Assembly (NCBI GenBank): GCA_001567255.1
Contig: LNBW01000078.1
Span: forward strand, 1-50,118
Source: Bacteroidetes bacterium OLB9
Lineage (GTDB): Bacteria; Bacteroidota; Bacteroidia; Chitinophagales; Saprospiraceae
DNA: 50,118 bases
Reading direction: 5' to 3'
Shown here: positions 33,864-43,416 of the stretch, in pieces
Numbering within the stretch: position 1 is the stretch's first letter
Layout of the letters: each line of letters opens with the position of its first letter
The notes under the pieces: generated by a model
The model's input: the letters and a program-made list of their open reading frames with translations, nothing else
Database searches by the model: none
Told to the model about the DNA's origin: nothing
Translations under genes and position numbers: made by a program

Positions 33864-34751
33864 TTAGCATTTATTTGTGCAATACTTAACAAATTCACAT
33901 TCGTAGGGTTTGTAACAATGTTGTCCCATAGGTATGGAAGGTTCATCCTTGAGCAAAATATCTTTATAAGTTGTGATTCTTTCCATTACGGTATCCATTT
34001 GCTTTTCTAATTCATGAGTCAAATTTATGATTTTCCATTTTTCACTATCATCTTCTGATCTCAATATCAAGTTAAATGATTTTAAATCGGACTGGAATCG
34101 ATTTTTACAGATTGCATATTGAACCGATAAGTCAGCAATGATCGCTTCATTACATTCTGTATTGAGTTTTATTTCATAGATATGGATATCGTTGTTCTCA
34201 TTTTTTACTAGGATATCGCACATGACAAGCACCTCTTTTTCAATAATAGTAGCTTCATATAGGGTTTGTTGGCGATTTGAATCTAGTAAGTATCTAGTAT
34301 ATGAGTTGAAATATGCAAATTGGCCTACCTTGTCTTTTATATTGATACCATTAGGAAAGCCATTCTTTCTTACCAATTCTTCAAATGCATGACCTTGTTT
34401 AAAAATCTGCTGTTTTTCAGGGCTAATCGGGGTTTTCTCTTGTTTTTTAAATTTATCTAAATAAAGGTATTTTAAACATTGATTTCCTTTAACAAATGAA
34501 CTTTTTGTCAATTTCCATACATCAAATGTCAAAATATCTCTACTCGTGTGCAATTTAGTGTTGATCTCGTCTATTTTTCTACTCATTTCATTGGCCATCA
34601 TGATGGGTTGCATTTGATCTCCCTGATATTTTCTAAGTCTATTGAGTGCCTTATTATAGTTATATGCGGCACACTTATAGTCGCCTATATCGCTAGCTAA
34701 TTCAGCCAGTTTTATGGCGTTATGGTCTATGAAATTTATATAATCGCTCAT
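33864..34751 (-). CDS. Cas4-like PD-(D/E)XK nuclease with Fe-S cysteine set
   Basis: 295 residues. Residues 1-75 are helical, TPR-like (DYKCAAYNYNKALNRLRKYQ). From ~78 the sequence is of the DUF2779/Cas4-like nuclease type. LTKSSFVKGNQCLKYLYLDK has Cys92; GHAFEELV has His121; YEATIIEKEVLVMCDILVK has Glu166 and Asp179; IYEIKLNTE has Glu193 and Lys195; Gln211 follows. The C-terminus has HCYKPYECEFVKYC (Cys279, 285, 291). One Cys before and three after the nuclease core is the Fe-S arrangement of Cas4 and AddB. The C-terminal DUF2779 domain of longer relatives is absent. No CRISPR array or other cas gene is nearby. Likely a DNA exonuclease of unknown pathway. Confidence 0.75.
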   Translation of the reverse strand: MSDYINFIDHNAIKLAELASDIGDYKCAAYNYNKALNRLRKYQGDQMQPIMMANEMSRKIDEINTKLHTSRDILTFDVWKLTKSSFVKGNQCLKYLYLDKFKKQEKTPISPEKQQIFKQGHAFEELVRKNGFPNGINIKDKVGQFAYFNSYTRYLLDSNRQQTLYEATIIEKEVLVMCDILVKNENNDIHIYEIKLNTECNEAIIADLSVQYAICKNRFQSDLKSFNLILRSEDDSEKWKIINLTHELEKQMDTVMERITTYKDILLKDEPSIPMGQHCYKPYECEFVKYCTNKC

Positions 34752-34918
34752 TAGTTGATGATAGTTAAATAAGTGGTCACCGTTGGTATATTACCTTTGT
34801 CCGAGTAATTTTAGGCGAAAGTTCTGAAACACTTACTAACGCTGTGTTATAGTGAAAAGTTCCCAAAAGGGCTTGCCTACTCGCCATTGAACCCAAGGTC
34901 GTTTTTATATCGCGCTTC

Positions 34919-35560
34919 TTAATTCATTTGTGCATTGGGTTTGTTTGTTGCATTTACTAGCTTCATGATGTAACCAAATAAAAGTCCTCCAATTATCCAC
35001 ACTGGGATGTCGATGTGCGCATGTTTTAGTGTAATGCTCTCTCCTTTGATTATTGGATACAAAAAGGTCATAAAAACAAACATGAATAAACTCCAGTACA
35101 ATCCTTTTTTGATCCAACCATACCCATCAAATGGATTAGGTACATTTTCTAGGTCAAGATTTTCATATCTACTCGGTTGAATATCGAGCCAATTCTTTTT
35201 CCATTTGTCTTTAAACCAAACCCATATAGGAAAAGTCACGCCCAGTAATAACCAACTCGTTAGATTTGTTAAGCAGGGAATGATTTTACCACAATTGTCG
35301 CAATATAGTCCAAACCAATTTTTAAATGCATTATTATTTATGGACCATTTTAATCCGGAATGCAATGTACCACAATGAGGGCAAGGGATTATGGTTTTTT
35401 CTTGTAAACTTTTTGAAGCATCTTTTTCAATTAGGATTATTTTTGGAATCCTTTGTCCTATTAGCAACTCATTGATTGCAAGGCCCGGGTTGATCAGCCA
35501 ATGCAGCATAGCCGGATGCTTCCAAGTCCAAATTTTATATTTAGTTTTGTCGTATTCCAT
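34919..35560 (-). CDS. Zinc-ribbon membrane protein, unknown
   Basis: 213 residues from ATG 35560 (MEYDKTKYKIWTWKHPAMLH); the frame opens at 35578. A zinc ribbon is formed by CPHCGTLHSG and, 40 residues on, CDNCGKIIPC. Three hydrophobic stretches follow (NLTSWLLLGVTFPIWVWF, GLYWSLFMFVFMTFLYPII, IPVWIIGGLLFGYIMKLV). The N-terminal part (LINPGLAINELLIGQRIPKI) seems to be the conserved core of a family of unknown role in Bacteroidota. No operon partner is evident. Confidence 0.7.
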   Translation of the reverse strand: MEYDKTKYKIWTWKHPAMLHWLINPGLAINELLIGQRIPKIILIEKDASKSLQEKTIIPCPHCGTLHSGLKWSINNNAFKNWFGLYCDNCGKIIPCLTNLTSWLLLGVTFPIWVWFKDKWKKNWLDIQPSRYENLDLENVPNPFDGYGWIKKGLYWSLFMFVFMTFLYPIIKGESITLKHAHIDIPVWIIGGLLFGYIMKLVNATNKPNAQMN

Positions 35561-35831
35561 ATTTGCATGCTTAACCATTTTCTTCTCCTTTATTTAGTAA
35601 GCTTGTCGTGCTGATGATCGCCATTTCACCTAATTAAACGCTACATTTTAAGTAAAACTCTTTGTGTTCTCTTGTGCAGTGACGAATATAGACAATAATT
35701 TGATACTAAGCTATAAATAACTTGACAATGTCAATTTATTTTTATTTTTTTGCATAAAATGGTCTTTGTATCAATAGTCGTGAGAAAGATCGCGAGGTGC
35801 GGATCGGAATATATTTTTAAACATTCAATTT

Positions 35832-35839
35832 TATTTTTG
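35832..35839 (+). promoter_or_regulatory. -7 box of the LytTR regulator gene
   Basis: TATTTTTG fits TAnnTTTG, 25 bp before the ATG at 35865. Confidence 0.5.
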
Positions 35840-35864
35840 CAAACGATATAACAAAAATCAACTG

Positions 35865-36629
35865 ATGCAGGCAAAAAACCTGGACATTTTAATTATAGAG
35901 GATGACTTGATCATCGCAGAAAATATAAAGGAAACCTTGCAGGAAATAGGTTTTGAGAAGGTTTATACTGCTAAAAATTATGAAGAAGTCAAAGCCCTGG
36001 TATCGAAAGTAACTCCTGACTTGTTTCTAGTAGATATATTGCTAGAGCATTGCGAAAAAGACGGCATCGCTATAATGATGGAATTACAGCAGAAAATGCA
36101 CAAACCTTTAATTTATATCTCTGCTTTTTCAGATGAAAAAATTAGAAATCGTGCTAAGTTGACCAAGCCGTCAGCATATCTTATAAAACCAATGTCTTCA
36201 AAACAACTTGAAGTAGCAATTGATTTTGTGGTAAGCAGTTTTGACTATCAGTCAAATATAGGAACCGAGATTGATATAGATCATAGTCCGATAATCAGCG
36301 AATCTGATTGTTTTTATATAAAGGTTAAAGAAAAATACGAACGAATTGAAAAATCGGAGATCGTGTATCTGCAATCAGAAGGAAGCTATACAGATATTAT
36401 TACAGTGTCTAAAAAAGTGAGGCATTATGTTTACTTGAAATCCTTGCTTAATAGACTTAAGATGCCGCAATTGATCAGATGTCACAACTCGTATGTCGTT
36501 AATTCTGATTATATTGACTCTTTTAATAGTTTTCAAGTTTTTATACGAATGTCTGACGGTGGTATTTTGGAAATACCGGTAAGTTCAACTTATAAAGTCG
36601 AATTGATGAATAAAATAATTCGTTTATAA
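35865..36629 (+). CDS. LytTR-family response regulator
   Basis: 254 residues. Receiver domain at 1-120: acidic pocket IIEDD (13-14), phospho-acceptor Asp57 in DLFLVDILLE, Thr/Ser position in YISAFSD, and Lys in AYLIKPMS. The LytTR DNA-binding domain covers about 150-254 (SEIVYLQSEGSYTDIITVSK, LNRLKMPQLIRCHNSYVVN). It binds direct-repeat DNA as a transcription factor. The TPR histidine kinase 285 bp downstream on the same strand is the likely partner. Confidence 0.92.
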   Translation: MQAKNLDILIIEDDLIIAENIKETLQEIGFEKVYTAKNYEEVKALVSKVTPDLFLVDILLEHCEKDGIAIMMELQQKMHKPLIYISAFSDEKIRNRAKLTKPSAYLIKPMSSKQLEVAIDFVVSSFDYQSNIGTEIDIDHSPIISESDCFYIKVKEKYERIEKSEIVYLQSEGSYTDIITVSKKVRHYVYLKSLLNRLKMPQLIRCHNSYVVNSDYIDSFNSFQVFIRMSDGGILEIPVSSTYKVELMNKIIRL

Positions 36630-36914
36630 ATCTTTGATTCAAGCATCTATGTCAGTTGTACAGTCTGACGGAATAGATCGTATAGACTATAATGTTATAA
36701 TTGTTTTTTGATACGTATGGGGTTCTATCTAGGATTGTCTCAAATTACGCCATCAGAATTGTATAAATGAATCGAAATGATAACCGATATGTAATATTAA
36801 TACAAGATGGCATCATAAAAATCATATATTTTCCTGAAAATGAGTAATTATAAAGTAATTGTCTTGTGAAATAAAGTAAAGATCAGTATTTTGCTCTTAA
36901 AATAACACAACGCA

Positions 36915-38948
36915 ATGATGGGATTACTTTTTTATCGGTCAAAAATAGGTTGTTTTAAAAATTATATTGTATTTGCAATGCTGATATTGATGAAGGTGAC
37001 AGCCGTTAGTCAGCCCAATTTACAGCAAGAAAGGCGCATCCTGAGTTTGCCGAATACATCTGATTCTTTAAAAATGGATGCGGCATTCAAAATAAGTAAG
37101 GATATTTGTTTTACTGCTCCTGACAGTGGAGTTTATTATGGAAAATTGGCATTGAATTTTGCCCGAAAAGCGAATCTCTTAATAGGCGAGGCCTCTGCAT
37201 TAAACCAGATCGGTTATGCTTTCAACATTCAGTCAAGGGTTGATTCATCGTTATATTACATGTACAAGAGTGTGGATGTATATACAAAATGTAAGGATGA
37301 ATTTCACAGGTCACTGGTGTTAAATAACATAGCCAGTCAATTGATTTTTACAGGAGAATATGATAAAGCTAAAGCGATGCTTACAGAGGCAGAAGCCACC
37401 TTGCGGGGTATGGATAGCACAGAATATAATAAGAATACCTATGCTAACCTCGGGATGCTGTATGACATTCAGGGTGATTATGTTGAAGGACAAAAATATT
37501 ATCTCAAAGGATTTAACATAGCAAAGCAATATCGCGATACACTCGGTATGGCGGAAAGTCTAAATAACATAGCTGTGATGTATTACTATTTAGATAATTA
37601 TGAGAAAATGCTTCAGTATTCTAGAGATGCATTATCCTACTCAAGAGGTCAAAAGGCGATTTCTATCAGGGCAAAATTATTTTTAAATATGGCAGTGAGT
37701 TTCGAGCAACTCGGAAAGCTAGATAGTGCAATCTACTACAATCTACAATCTTTAGAACTGAATGAATCGTTAAAGAATGAGCTAGAAAAGTCCAAGATAT
37801 ACCATAACCTTGGCTGTCTCTATCTTGATAGTGGCAAGATCGACAAGGGCCTCTTACATCTACTCAAGGCCAAAGAGATCAAGGAGAAATTTCCGCTGAG
37901 AGAAGGCATTGCACCGACTTATATTTATTTAGGCAGGGCCTATACGCTGAAAGCAGACTTTCCGAAAGCCAAATCATTTCTACAAAAAGGGCTGGACATT
38001 TCTAAGCAGCTAAATATTCCGGAAGATATAAAGGATGCCTATAAATATTGGGCTGAATACTGCGAGATAACCGGTGACTACAAGCGTGCACATAGATACT
38101 ATAAGGATTATATCAGCATACAAGACTCGATACAAAATGCAGATATCAAAACGAGGGTTGCCGATTTAGAAATTAAATACGAAACAGCAAAGAAAGAAGC
38201 TGAAAATCAAGAGTTGAAGGCGAAGCAGGTAGAAAGTCAAATGACTATTATCCAACACAGAAGAATACTTTATATCGCTATAGTCGGGATCATCCTATTG
38301 TGCGGATTATTAGCGATGATATATATTCAGAAGGAAAAACAGAAGCAATTGACAGCTGATATCCGTCGGCAAAAAAACCAAATTGAGATACTGAATCAAG
38401 AGTTGAATCATAGGGTCAAAAACAACCTTTCCTTTATGTCTTCCTTGCTCGAAATGCATGGTAGGCGTTCTGAGAATAGTGAAACCAAGGAGCTATTGCT
38501 GGAGAGTGGTAATCGTCTAAAGACGCTTGCACTCGTACATGACAATCTGATTAAAAATGATCAGGAAAGGGAAATATCCATCAAAAACTATCTTTCGGAG
38601 CTTATTGCGCATCTGGAAGCGTTGTTTGCTCACCCCGATAAAAAGATTGTTTTTCAGTCTGACCTTTCAGAACTCCCTGTCAATGCCGAAGATGCCATGC
38701 GCATCGGTATCATAGTTAATGAGCTGATTACTAATAGCGTTAAGCATGCATTTAAAGAGGTGGAGCATCCGGTCGTTTCGATACGAGCCTATAGTGATGT
38801 CAATGGTAAGTTGGTCCTGGACTATAAGGATAATGGTCGTGGTATCCAGAATGCCGACAAACCTAATTCTGCTTCCGTTTCACTAGGTACAAAACTCATA
38901 GCACTACTTAAAGAGCAATTGGGCGACCGCGTCGTAATCGTAACATAA
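36915..38948 (+). CDS. TPR-containing sensor histidine kinase (HisKA_2 type)
   Basis: 677 residues. A signal peptide/helix (YIVFAMLILMKVTAVSQ) puts the ~400-residue TPR array (repeats such as ALNQIGYAFNIQSRVDSSLY, ANLGMLYDIQGDYVEGQKYY, HNLGCLYLDSGKIDKGLLHL) in the periplasm. A TM helix (ILYIAIVGIILLCGLLAMIY), a coiled coil and the HisKA_2 box LNHRVKNNLSFMSSLLEMH (phospho-His) follow. The ATPase has the N box NELITNSVKHAF and DNGRG. The frame ends VVIVT at 38948. One base fewer at 38942-38943 would instead give VHKSSGLLIKGSSIL to 38988, closer to the usual family ending, so a terminal frameshift is possible. Partner of the LytTR regulator upstream. Confidence 0.9.
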   Translation: MMGLLFYRSKIGCFKNYIVFAMLILMKVTAVSQPNLQQERRILSLPNTSDSLKMDAAFKISKDICFTAPDSGVYYGKLALNFARKANLLIGEASALNQIGYAFNIQSRVDSSLYYMYKSVDVYTKCKDEFHRSLVLNNIASQLIFTGEYDKAKAMLTEAEATLRGMDSTEYNKNTYANLGMLYDIQGDYVEGQKYYLKGFNIAKQYRDTLGMAESLNNIAVMYYYLDNYEKMLQYSRDALSYSRGQKAISIRAKLFLNMAVSFEQLGKLDSAIYYNLQSLELNESLKNELEKSKIYHNLGCLYLDSGKIDKGLLHLLKAKEIKEKFPLREGIAPTYIYLGRAYTLKADFPKAKSFLQKGLDISKQLNIPEDIKDAYKYWAEYCEITGDYKRAHRYYKDYISIQDSIQNADIKTRVADLEIKYETAKKEAENQELKAKQVESQMTIIQHRRILYIAIVGIILLCGLLAMIYIQKEKQKQLTADIRRQKNQIEILNQELNHRVKNNLSFMSSLLEMHGRRSENSETKELLLESGNRLKTLALVHDNLIKNDQEREISIKNYLSELIAHLEALFAHPDKKIVFQSDLSELPVNAEDAMRIGIIVNELITNSVKHAFKEVEHPVVSIRAYSDVNGKLVLDYKDNGRGIQNADKPNSASVSLGTKLIALLKEQLGDRVVIVT

Positions 38949-39762
38949 GTCGTCTGGGCTGCTCATTAAGGGCAGTTCAATTTTGTAGATATTATAAAGA
39001 TTCTGAATTAGACAGTCGTACCTAGTCTATCCTTTTTGGTTTGTTTTATATAAATTTGGAGTCAGTGTGATAATATGAAAAGTCAAAAATGAAGAAAATT
39101 ACCACACTTATCAAGTTTTCTCCTTAGAATATCAAGTTTTAAAAAATACATGAAAATGTGTTTTTACTTTTGTATGGATGGGTGACATTATGTATCTATG
39201 GATGATGTAAGCATATTTATTAAAATCAACTAATTATAATTTGTATAATAAATCAGAAAAATATTTTACAACTGAATATATTACAAATACAAGGAAAGTG
39301 TTATTGGAAAATTCAATCTTAATAATACGATTAGTAATTATAAGGGTTAAGTATTAATTTATTTGTTCTAACATTAAAATACCCAATGATAATATTTATG
39401 TAAATCTTTAGTAAAAGAAATTGCTTTCGAAAAGGGTCATATATAGTTATGTTCTATGATTAAGTTGATTACTTATCTACAGACATGTCACTAGACGCTA
39501 GCAATCTATTCTTTATAATAGATTTGGACTCAATTAATTAACAGATTACCTTTAAATAGAAGTTTAAAATAAAATATGTGGCAACTCTCCTTACAGCTTA
39601 TAATCGAAATTGTAGAAAACACTTGTTCAAACCTAAATTCTCCGGCAAAATACAAGGCAGAATCATAGTGTATGTATAATTTTTATCTAACCGATTGCTG
39701 ACTTAGTAAAGTTAAACAATGAACCTAAATATCCATTTCTTAACACCTTAAATGCAAAAGAT
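38949..39762. other. Gene-free AT-rich stretch
   Basis: About 810 bp with no convincing ORF. A TACTTTTG box near 39164 has nothing identifiable downstream. No R1 copy could be aligned. Confidence 0.5.
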
Positions 39763-41365
39763 ATGCAAAACATTTACATCAAGAGATTTATGTTTTTTCC
39801 AGTACTTTGTTTCTTATTTTTATATAATTTTTCCTTAAGTGCTCAGTCAGAGTTTATCACGGAGTGGTCTTTTTCTGGTGCGGCTTCACAAATTCGCTTC
39901 AATGCCAAGACCACCGGAGCTGTCAATTACACCTGGTCGGCATCACCAAGTGGCAACAGCGGCTCAGGCAGCTTTAACCAGCCATCCCTAGGAGCGGTCA
40001 CCCTCAGTGGATTAAGCATACCGGCAGGCAATACCGTGACCTTGACCATGACGACGCCGGCTAACCTCAAGCAATTCCAAATCAACAATGGGCCGGATAA
40101 GGACAAGCTCATTGATGTCGCACAGTGGGGAACAGCCCAATGGGAGAGCATGTATAGAGCTTTCTACGGCTGTTCTAACCTTAATATAAGTGCAGCGGAT
40201 AATCCTGATTTGAGTAATGTGACTGATATGTCCGCTATGTTTCGATATGCAACTTCATTTAACTCAGACATCAGCAATTGGGATGTGTCCAATGTGACTG
40301 ATATGAGCTATATGTTTTCTTATGCCAGTGCCTTCAATTCAAAATATAGGGTCGTGGGATGTGTCCAATGTGATTTATATGAGAGAAATGTTTTGGGGAG
40401 CTACATCCTTCAATCAAGATATAGGGTCGTGGGATGTGTCCAATGTGACTAGTATAGAGATTATGTTTATTGACGCTACATCCTTCAATCAAGATATAGG
40501 GTCGTGGAATGTGTCCAATGTGACTGATATGGGCGGTATGTTTATTAACGCTACATCCTTCAATCAAAATCTTGGCGCCTGGAAATTAAGATCTGCAGGG
40601 GTATACTTAGTTCAGATGTTCGAGGACAGTGGTATGAGCTGCGAGAATTATAGTGGCACCCTCTTTGGCTGGGCAAATGACCCGACCGTACCTTCTAACT
40701 GTACACTCGGTGCAGACGGAATCACCTACAGCCCGGACGTAGCTAATGAGAGAATGTATCTGGACGTTGATAAAGGCTGGACTATATACGATGGCGGTCA
40801 GGGAAGTTGTAGTTTTCTTCCTATAAAACTTTTAATGTTTGAGGCGGTACCGTCTGGTGACGAGGTGGTACTAAGATGGACGACTGTGTCAGAAGTGAAT
40901 AATCGTGGTTTCGATGTGCAGCGGAGCAGAGATGGGATCGAGTGGACGACACTTGACGAGGTAGCCTCTGCCGCCATCGGTGGCAATAGCCATACACGGC
41001 TTGATTACAGCTACGTTGATGAAAGGCCACGTCCCGGAATCAATTACTATCGCCTGCTGCAGAGAGATTATTCGGGGGCGAGCTCATACTCACCGGTTAG
41101 GTCAGCTCGGTTTCAGGACAACAATAAACTTATGTTCATTTATCCAAATCCTACTACAGACAAATTATACTTCAGCTCAGAAGCTTCCGGTGATGCGATT
41201 GAATACTCCATTTATGATATGATGGGCAATAATGTAATCAGTCCTGCTACTACCACTGACGGCAGTATATACATAGACCAACTACCGTCAGGAATGTACA
41301 TGGTGAGGTGGAGGTACGGAATAGCAGACAACTGGACAGAAAGTAGGTTTGTCAGGATGGAGTAA
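39763..41365 (+). CDS. BspA-type (DUF285) surface protein with T9SS tail (one apparent frameshift)
   Basis: The frame from 39763 has a signal peptide ([18 protein letters not shown]), a beta domain ([20 protein letters not shown]) and the first DUF285 repeats ([31 protein letters not shown]). It then derails into [10 protein letters not shown] and stops at 40452. Another frame from about 40340 continues the repeats ([44 protein letters not shown]). Then come the region [10 protein letters not shown]...[21 protein letters not shown] and a T9SS sorting domain ([16 protein letters not shown]...[11 protein letters not shown]). One extra base by the A4 run at 40341 explains the break. Total ~534 residues. 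Leu-rich-like BspA repeats usually mediate binding to other cells or host proteins. Confidence 0.85.
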
Positions 41366-41512
41366 AGCTTTTTTAACATAGGGATAGTATAATTGAGTCA
41401 TAGCAGATTTGAACCACAGAAGCATTATCGAAAGTCAAAGGACAATGAGATTTGAAAGAATTTTTTATCAAATGCTGACTATTTTCTACCTATCTAAACA
41501 AGCTGGATTTTT

Positions 41513-41694
41513 TTTAATCCATTGTACCCATTAGACTGTATTATGAATGAGAATGCTATAAAATAGTTACGAGGCTCTGCGTTTTTATTCCTCAGGTATA
41601 GTATTATTATATCGAGTACAGAAAAGCGGGTACCGCAATAGATATGAAGTAGCATTTTCATGTAGTACATTTCTCATGCCTAAAGAGGGTTAAA
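41513..41694 (-). repeat. R1 dispersed repeat, copy D (inverted)
   Basis: Read on the minus strand it gives TTTAACCC at 41694, then CTACATGAAAATGCTACTTC, ATATCTATTGCGGTAC, TTTTCTGTACTCGATA, GAGGAATAAAAACGCAGAGC and CAGTCTAATGGGTACAATGG. Same order and spacing as copy A. It lies in the 596-bp gene-free stretch 41366-41961, which otherwise shows nothing clear. Confidence 0.85.
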
Positions 41695-41961
41695 TATTCG
41701 TCTTTATTCCATATCATTTTTCCATTACTTACGTATGAGCTAAGGTCTCACTGCTGAATAAGGGTATTATTTCAGTTGGATAAATTTTAAGCAATGGTAT
41801 TGAGTATCCATCCTATATATTACGAAAGCTCAGAACCACTACCTACACTTTCATGTCTATGCGTTTCATTTTTGATGCGCATCTATTTTGTAGGGTTTTT
41901 AATACACAAAATAGAGATAATTGATAAGATATGGGATTAATTTTTTATTACATGTCGGCAC

Positions 41962-42537
41962 TTAAGAAGATCGCTGATTTTCAAAGCGTTTATCAGGGAT
42001 GATCCACAATATGGCCACTAAAAAGTAAAGAAAAAGGGCAACTTTAACAGCAAAAAAGGATAAACCTATACCTAATAGATATAAAATAATGGAAATATAC
42101 TTCTTTTTATCGCCCTTATATATCTGTGCTATTTGGGACGTTTGACCTTCAAATTTTATCATTTTTTGAGCTAAAATCTCCCACGCTGTTGCATTCATAA
42201 AAAGGACAAAACCATAGAGTGCTGTAGGAATGGGCTCAAAATGGTTGTGTCCCATATATCCAGTTGCAAAAGGCATCAACGAAAGCCAAAAAAGTAAATG
42301 CAAATTTGCCCATAGAATTTGACCATTGACCTTTTCACCTATCTGAAATAGATGATGGTGGTTGTTCCAGTAGATCCCTACATAAATAAAACTAATGATA
42401 TAGGTCAAAAAGACAGGAAGAAGTTTTAGAAGTTCCTCCCAACCTGAATTTTCGGGAATTTTCAATTCCAGTACCATAATTGTAATGATAATAGCAAATA
42501 CACCATCGCTAAATGCTTCTAACCGATTAGTACTCAT
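41962..42537 (-). CDS. TMEM175-family (DUF1211) channel-like protein
   Basis: 191 residues, six predicted helices. The family hallmark RLEAFSDGVFAIIITIMVLE is at the N-terminus, followed by VFLTYIISFIYVGIYWNNHH and NLHLLFWLSLMPFATGYMG. Bacterial TMEM175 homologues are tetrameric potassium-permeable channels, the FSDGVFAI helix lining the pore. It lies 29 bp downstream of the lipoprotein gene on the same strand and may belong to that operon. Confidence 0.88.
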   Translation of the reverse strand: MSTNRLEAFSDGVFAIIITIMVLELKIPENSGWEELLKLLPVFLTYIISFIYVGIYWNNHHHLFQIGEKVNGQILWANLHLLFWLSLMPFATGYMGHNHFEPIPTALYGFVLFMNATAWEILAQKMIKFEGQTSQIAQIYKGDKKKYISIILYLLGIGLSFFAVKVALFLYFLVAILWIIPDKRFENQRSS

Positions 42538-42566
42538 AATAAGGATTTTGATAGATGTAGAAAAGC

Positions 42567-43005
42567 TTATCTTGCCTGACCGATGTCTAAACGGTTAAAT
42601 TTGCCATCGGCTTGTTGATGAAAATTGAAAAATACCTTAAAAGTACCCCATTGACCTGCGTAAAAATTTCCTGTAATATTTTTGCCATCATTATCTACTT
42701 GATCTATGGTTAGAAATTTCTCCTTATGGTTAAAGGCATTGTCAAAAAATGATTTGAAATTCATTGTTCTTCCGTCATCGGTAAAGGTCACATCATCTGT
42801 AAAGAAGGCATACCAAGCGTTTTTGTCGTTGGCTTGTAATGCTTCGATAGCGTTTTTTACAGTAGGGTTGCTGATTTTTGTTAAGTCCATTGTATTTTGA
42901 TTGTTAATTGTTATTGACTCTTTTTTTGGTGTATTATTTTTTTGTATTTTGAGCACAGCCACTGACTGCTAGAACAAAACTAAATATAATAAAAGCGCTT
43001 TTCAT
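42567..43005 (-). CDS. NTF2/SnoaL-like lipoprotein (apparent frameshift in A7)
   Basis: ATG at 43005, 2 bp after the stop of the DoxX-like gene, opens a lipoprotein signal (MKSAFIIFSFVLAVSGC) that hits a stop after CAQNTKK. One A fewer in the run at 42943-42937 continues as NNTPKKESITINNQNT and the NTF2-like body (MDLTKISNPTVKNAIEALQA, WYAFFTDDVTFTDDG, FYAGQWGTFKVFFNFHQQ, RLDIGQAR). Without the signal it would start at the internal ATG 42890. The cone-shaped NTF2/SnoaL fold binds small ligands; role unknown. Fits an operon of small membrane-associated proteins (43364 to 41962). Confidence 0.75.
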
Positions 43006-43007
43006 TT

Positions 43008-43364
43008 TTAATGTGCTTTTAAAGGATGTTGAAGGTAAATGATGATTAAATTGAGCAATAAAAAAGGTACTTCAATAGCTGCTCCTTTTAAATCCTTATG
43101 TAAAAGTTGCATGCAGATAATCAATAAAATGCCTAATGCCATCAAAAAGTTTCCCCATACAAAGGTTTTAGGAAACAAGATGAGTATGGCAGAAAGTAGC
43201 GTTACGGCTCCATTTGCGATGACAAAGTTTTTGTGGAGATTCCATTTCCCAAACATTTCTAGCATCTCGGGTTTAGCATTGAGCATATTCCAGCCGTGTT
43301 TCATACCCATAAAAACGGCAAAAAGTATTAAAGCGGAATTGATGATTTTAATGGTTGTTGTCAT
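43008..43364 (-). CDS. DoxX-like four-helix membrane protein
   Basis: 118 residues, four hydrophobic helices (IINSALILFAVFMGMKHGWN, NFVIANGAVTLLSAILILFP, NFLMALGILLIICMQLL, VPFLLLNLIIIYLQ), with NMLNAKPEMLEMFGKW between the first and second as in DoxX-type proteins. No catalytic motif. The downstream lipoprotein starts 2 bp after its stop, supporting co-transcription. Confidence 0.7.
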   Translation of the reverse strand: MTTTIKIINSALILFAVFMGMKHGWNMLNAKPEMLEMFGKWNLHKNFVIANGAVTLLSAILILFPKTFVWGNFLMALGILLIICMQLLHKDLKGAAIEVPFLLLNLIIIYLQHPLKAH

Positions 43365-43416
43365 ATGTTCTGTTTTTATGTGTGTGTCTGTTGATGGTTA
43401 AGTAGTGATTACATTG

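Noticed and set aside
34800..34918. Integron attC-like site (CTAAC-GCTGT-GTTATAG near 34840)
   Set aside because: There is a short inverted repeat, but the paired outer boxes expected of attC could not be found, and there is no integrase in the window.
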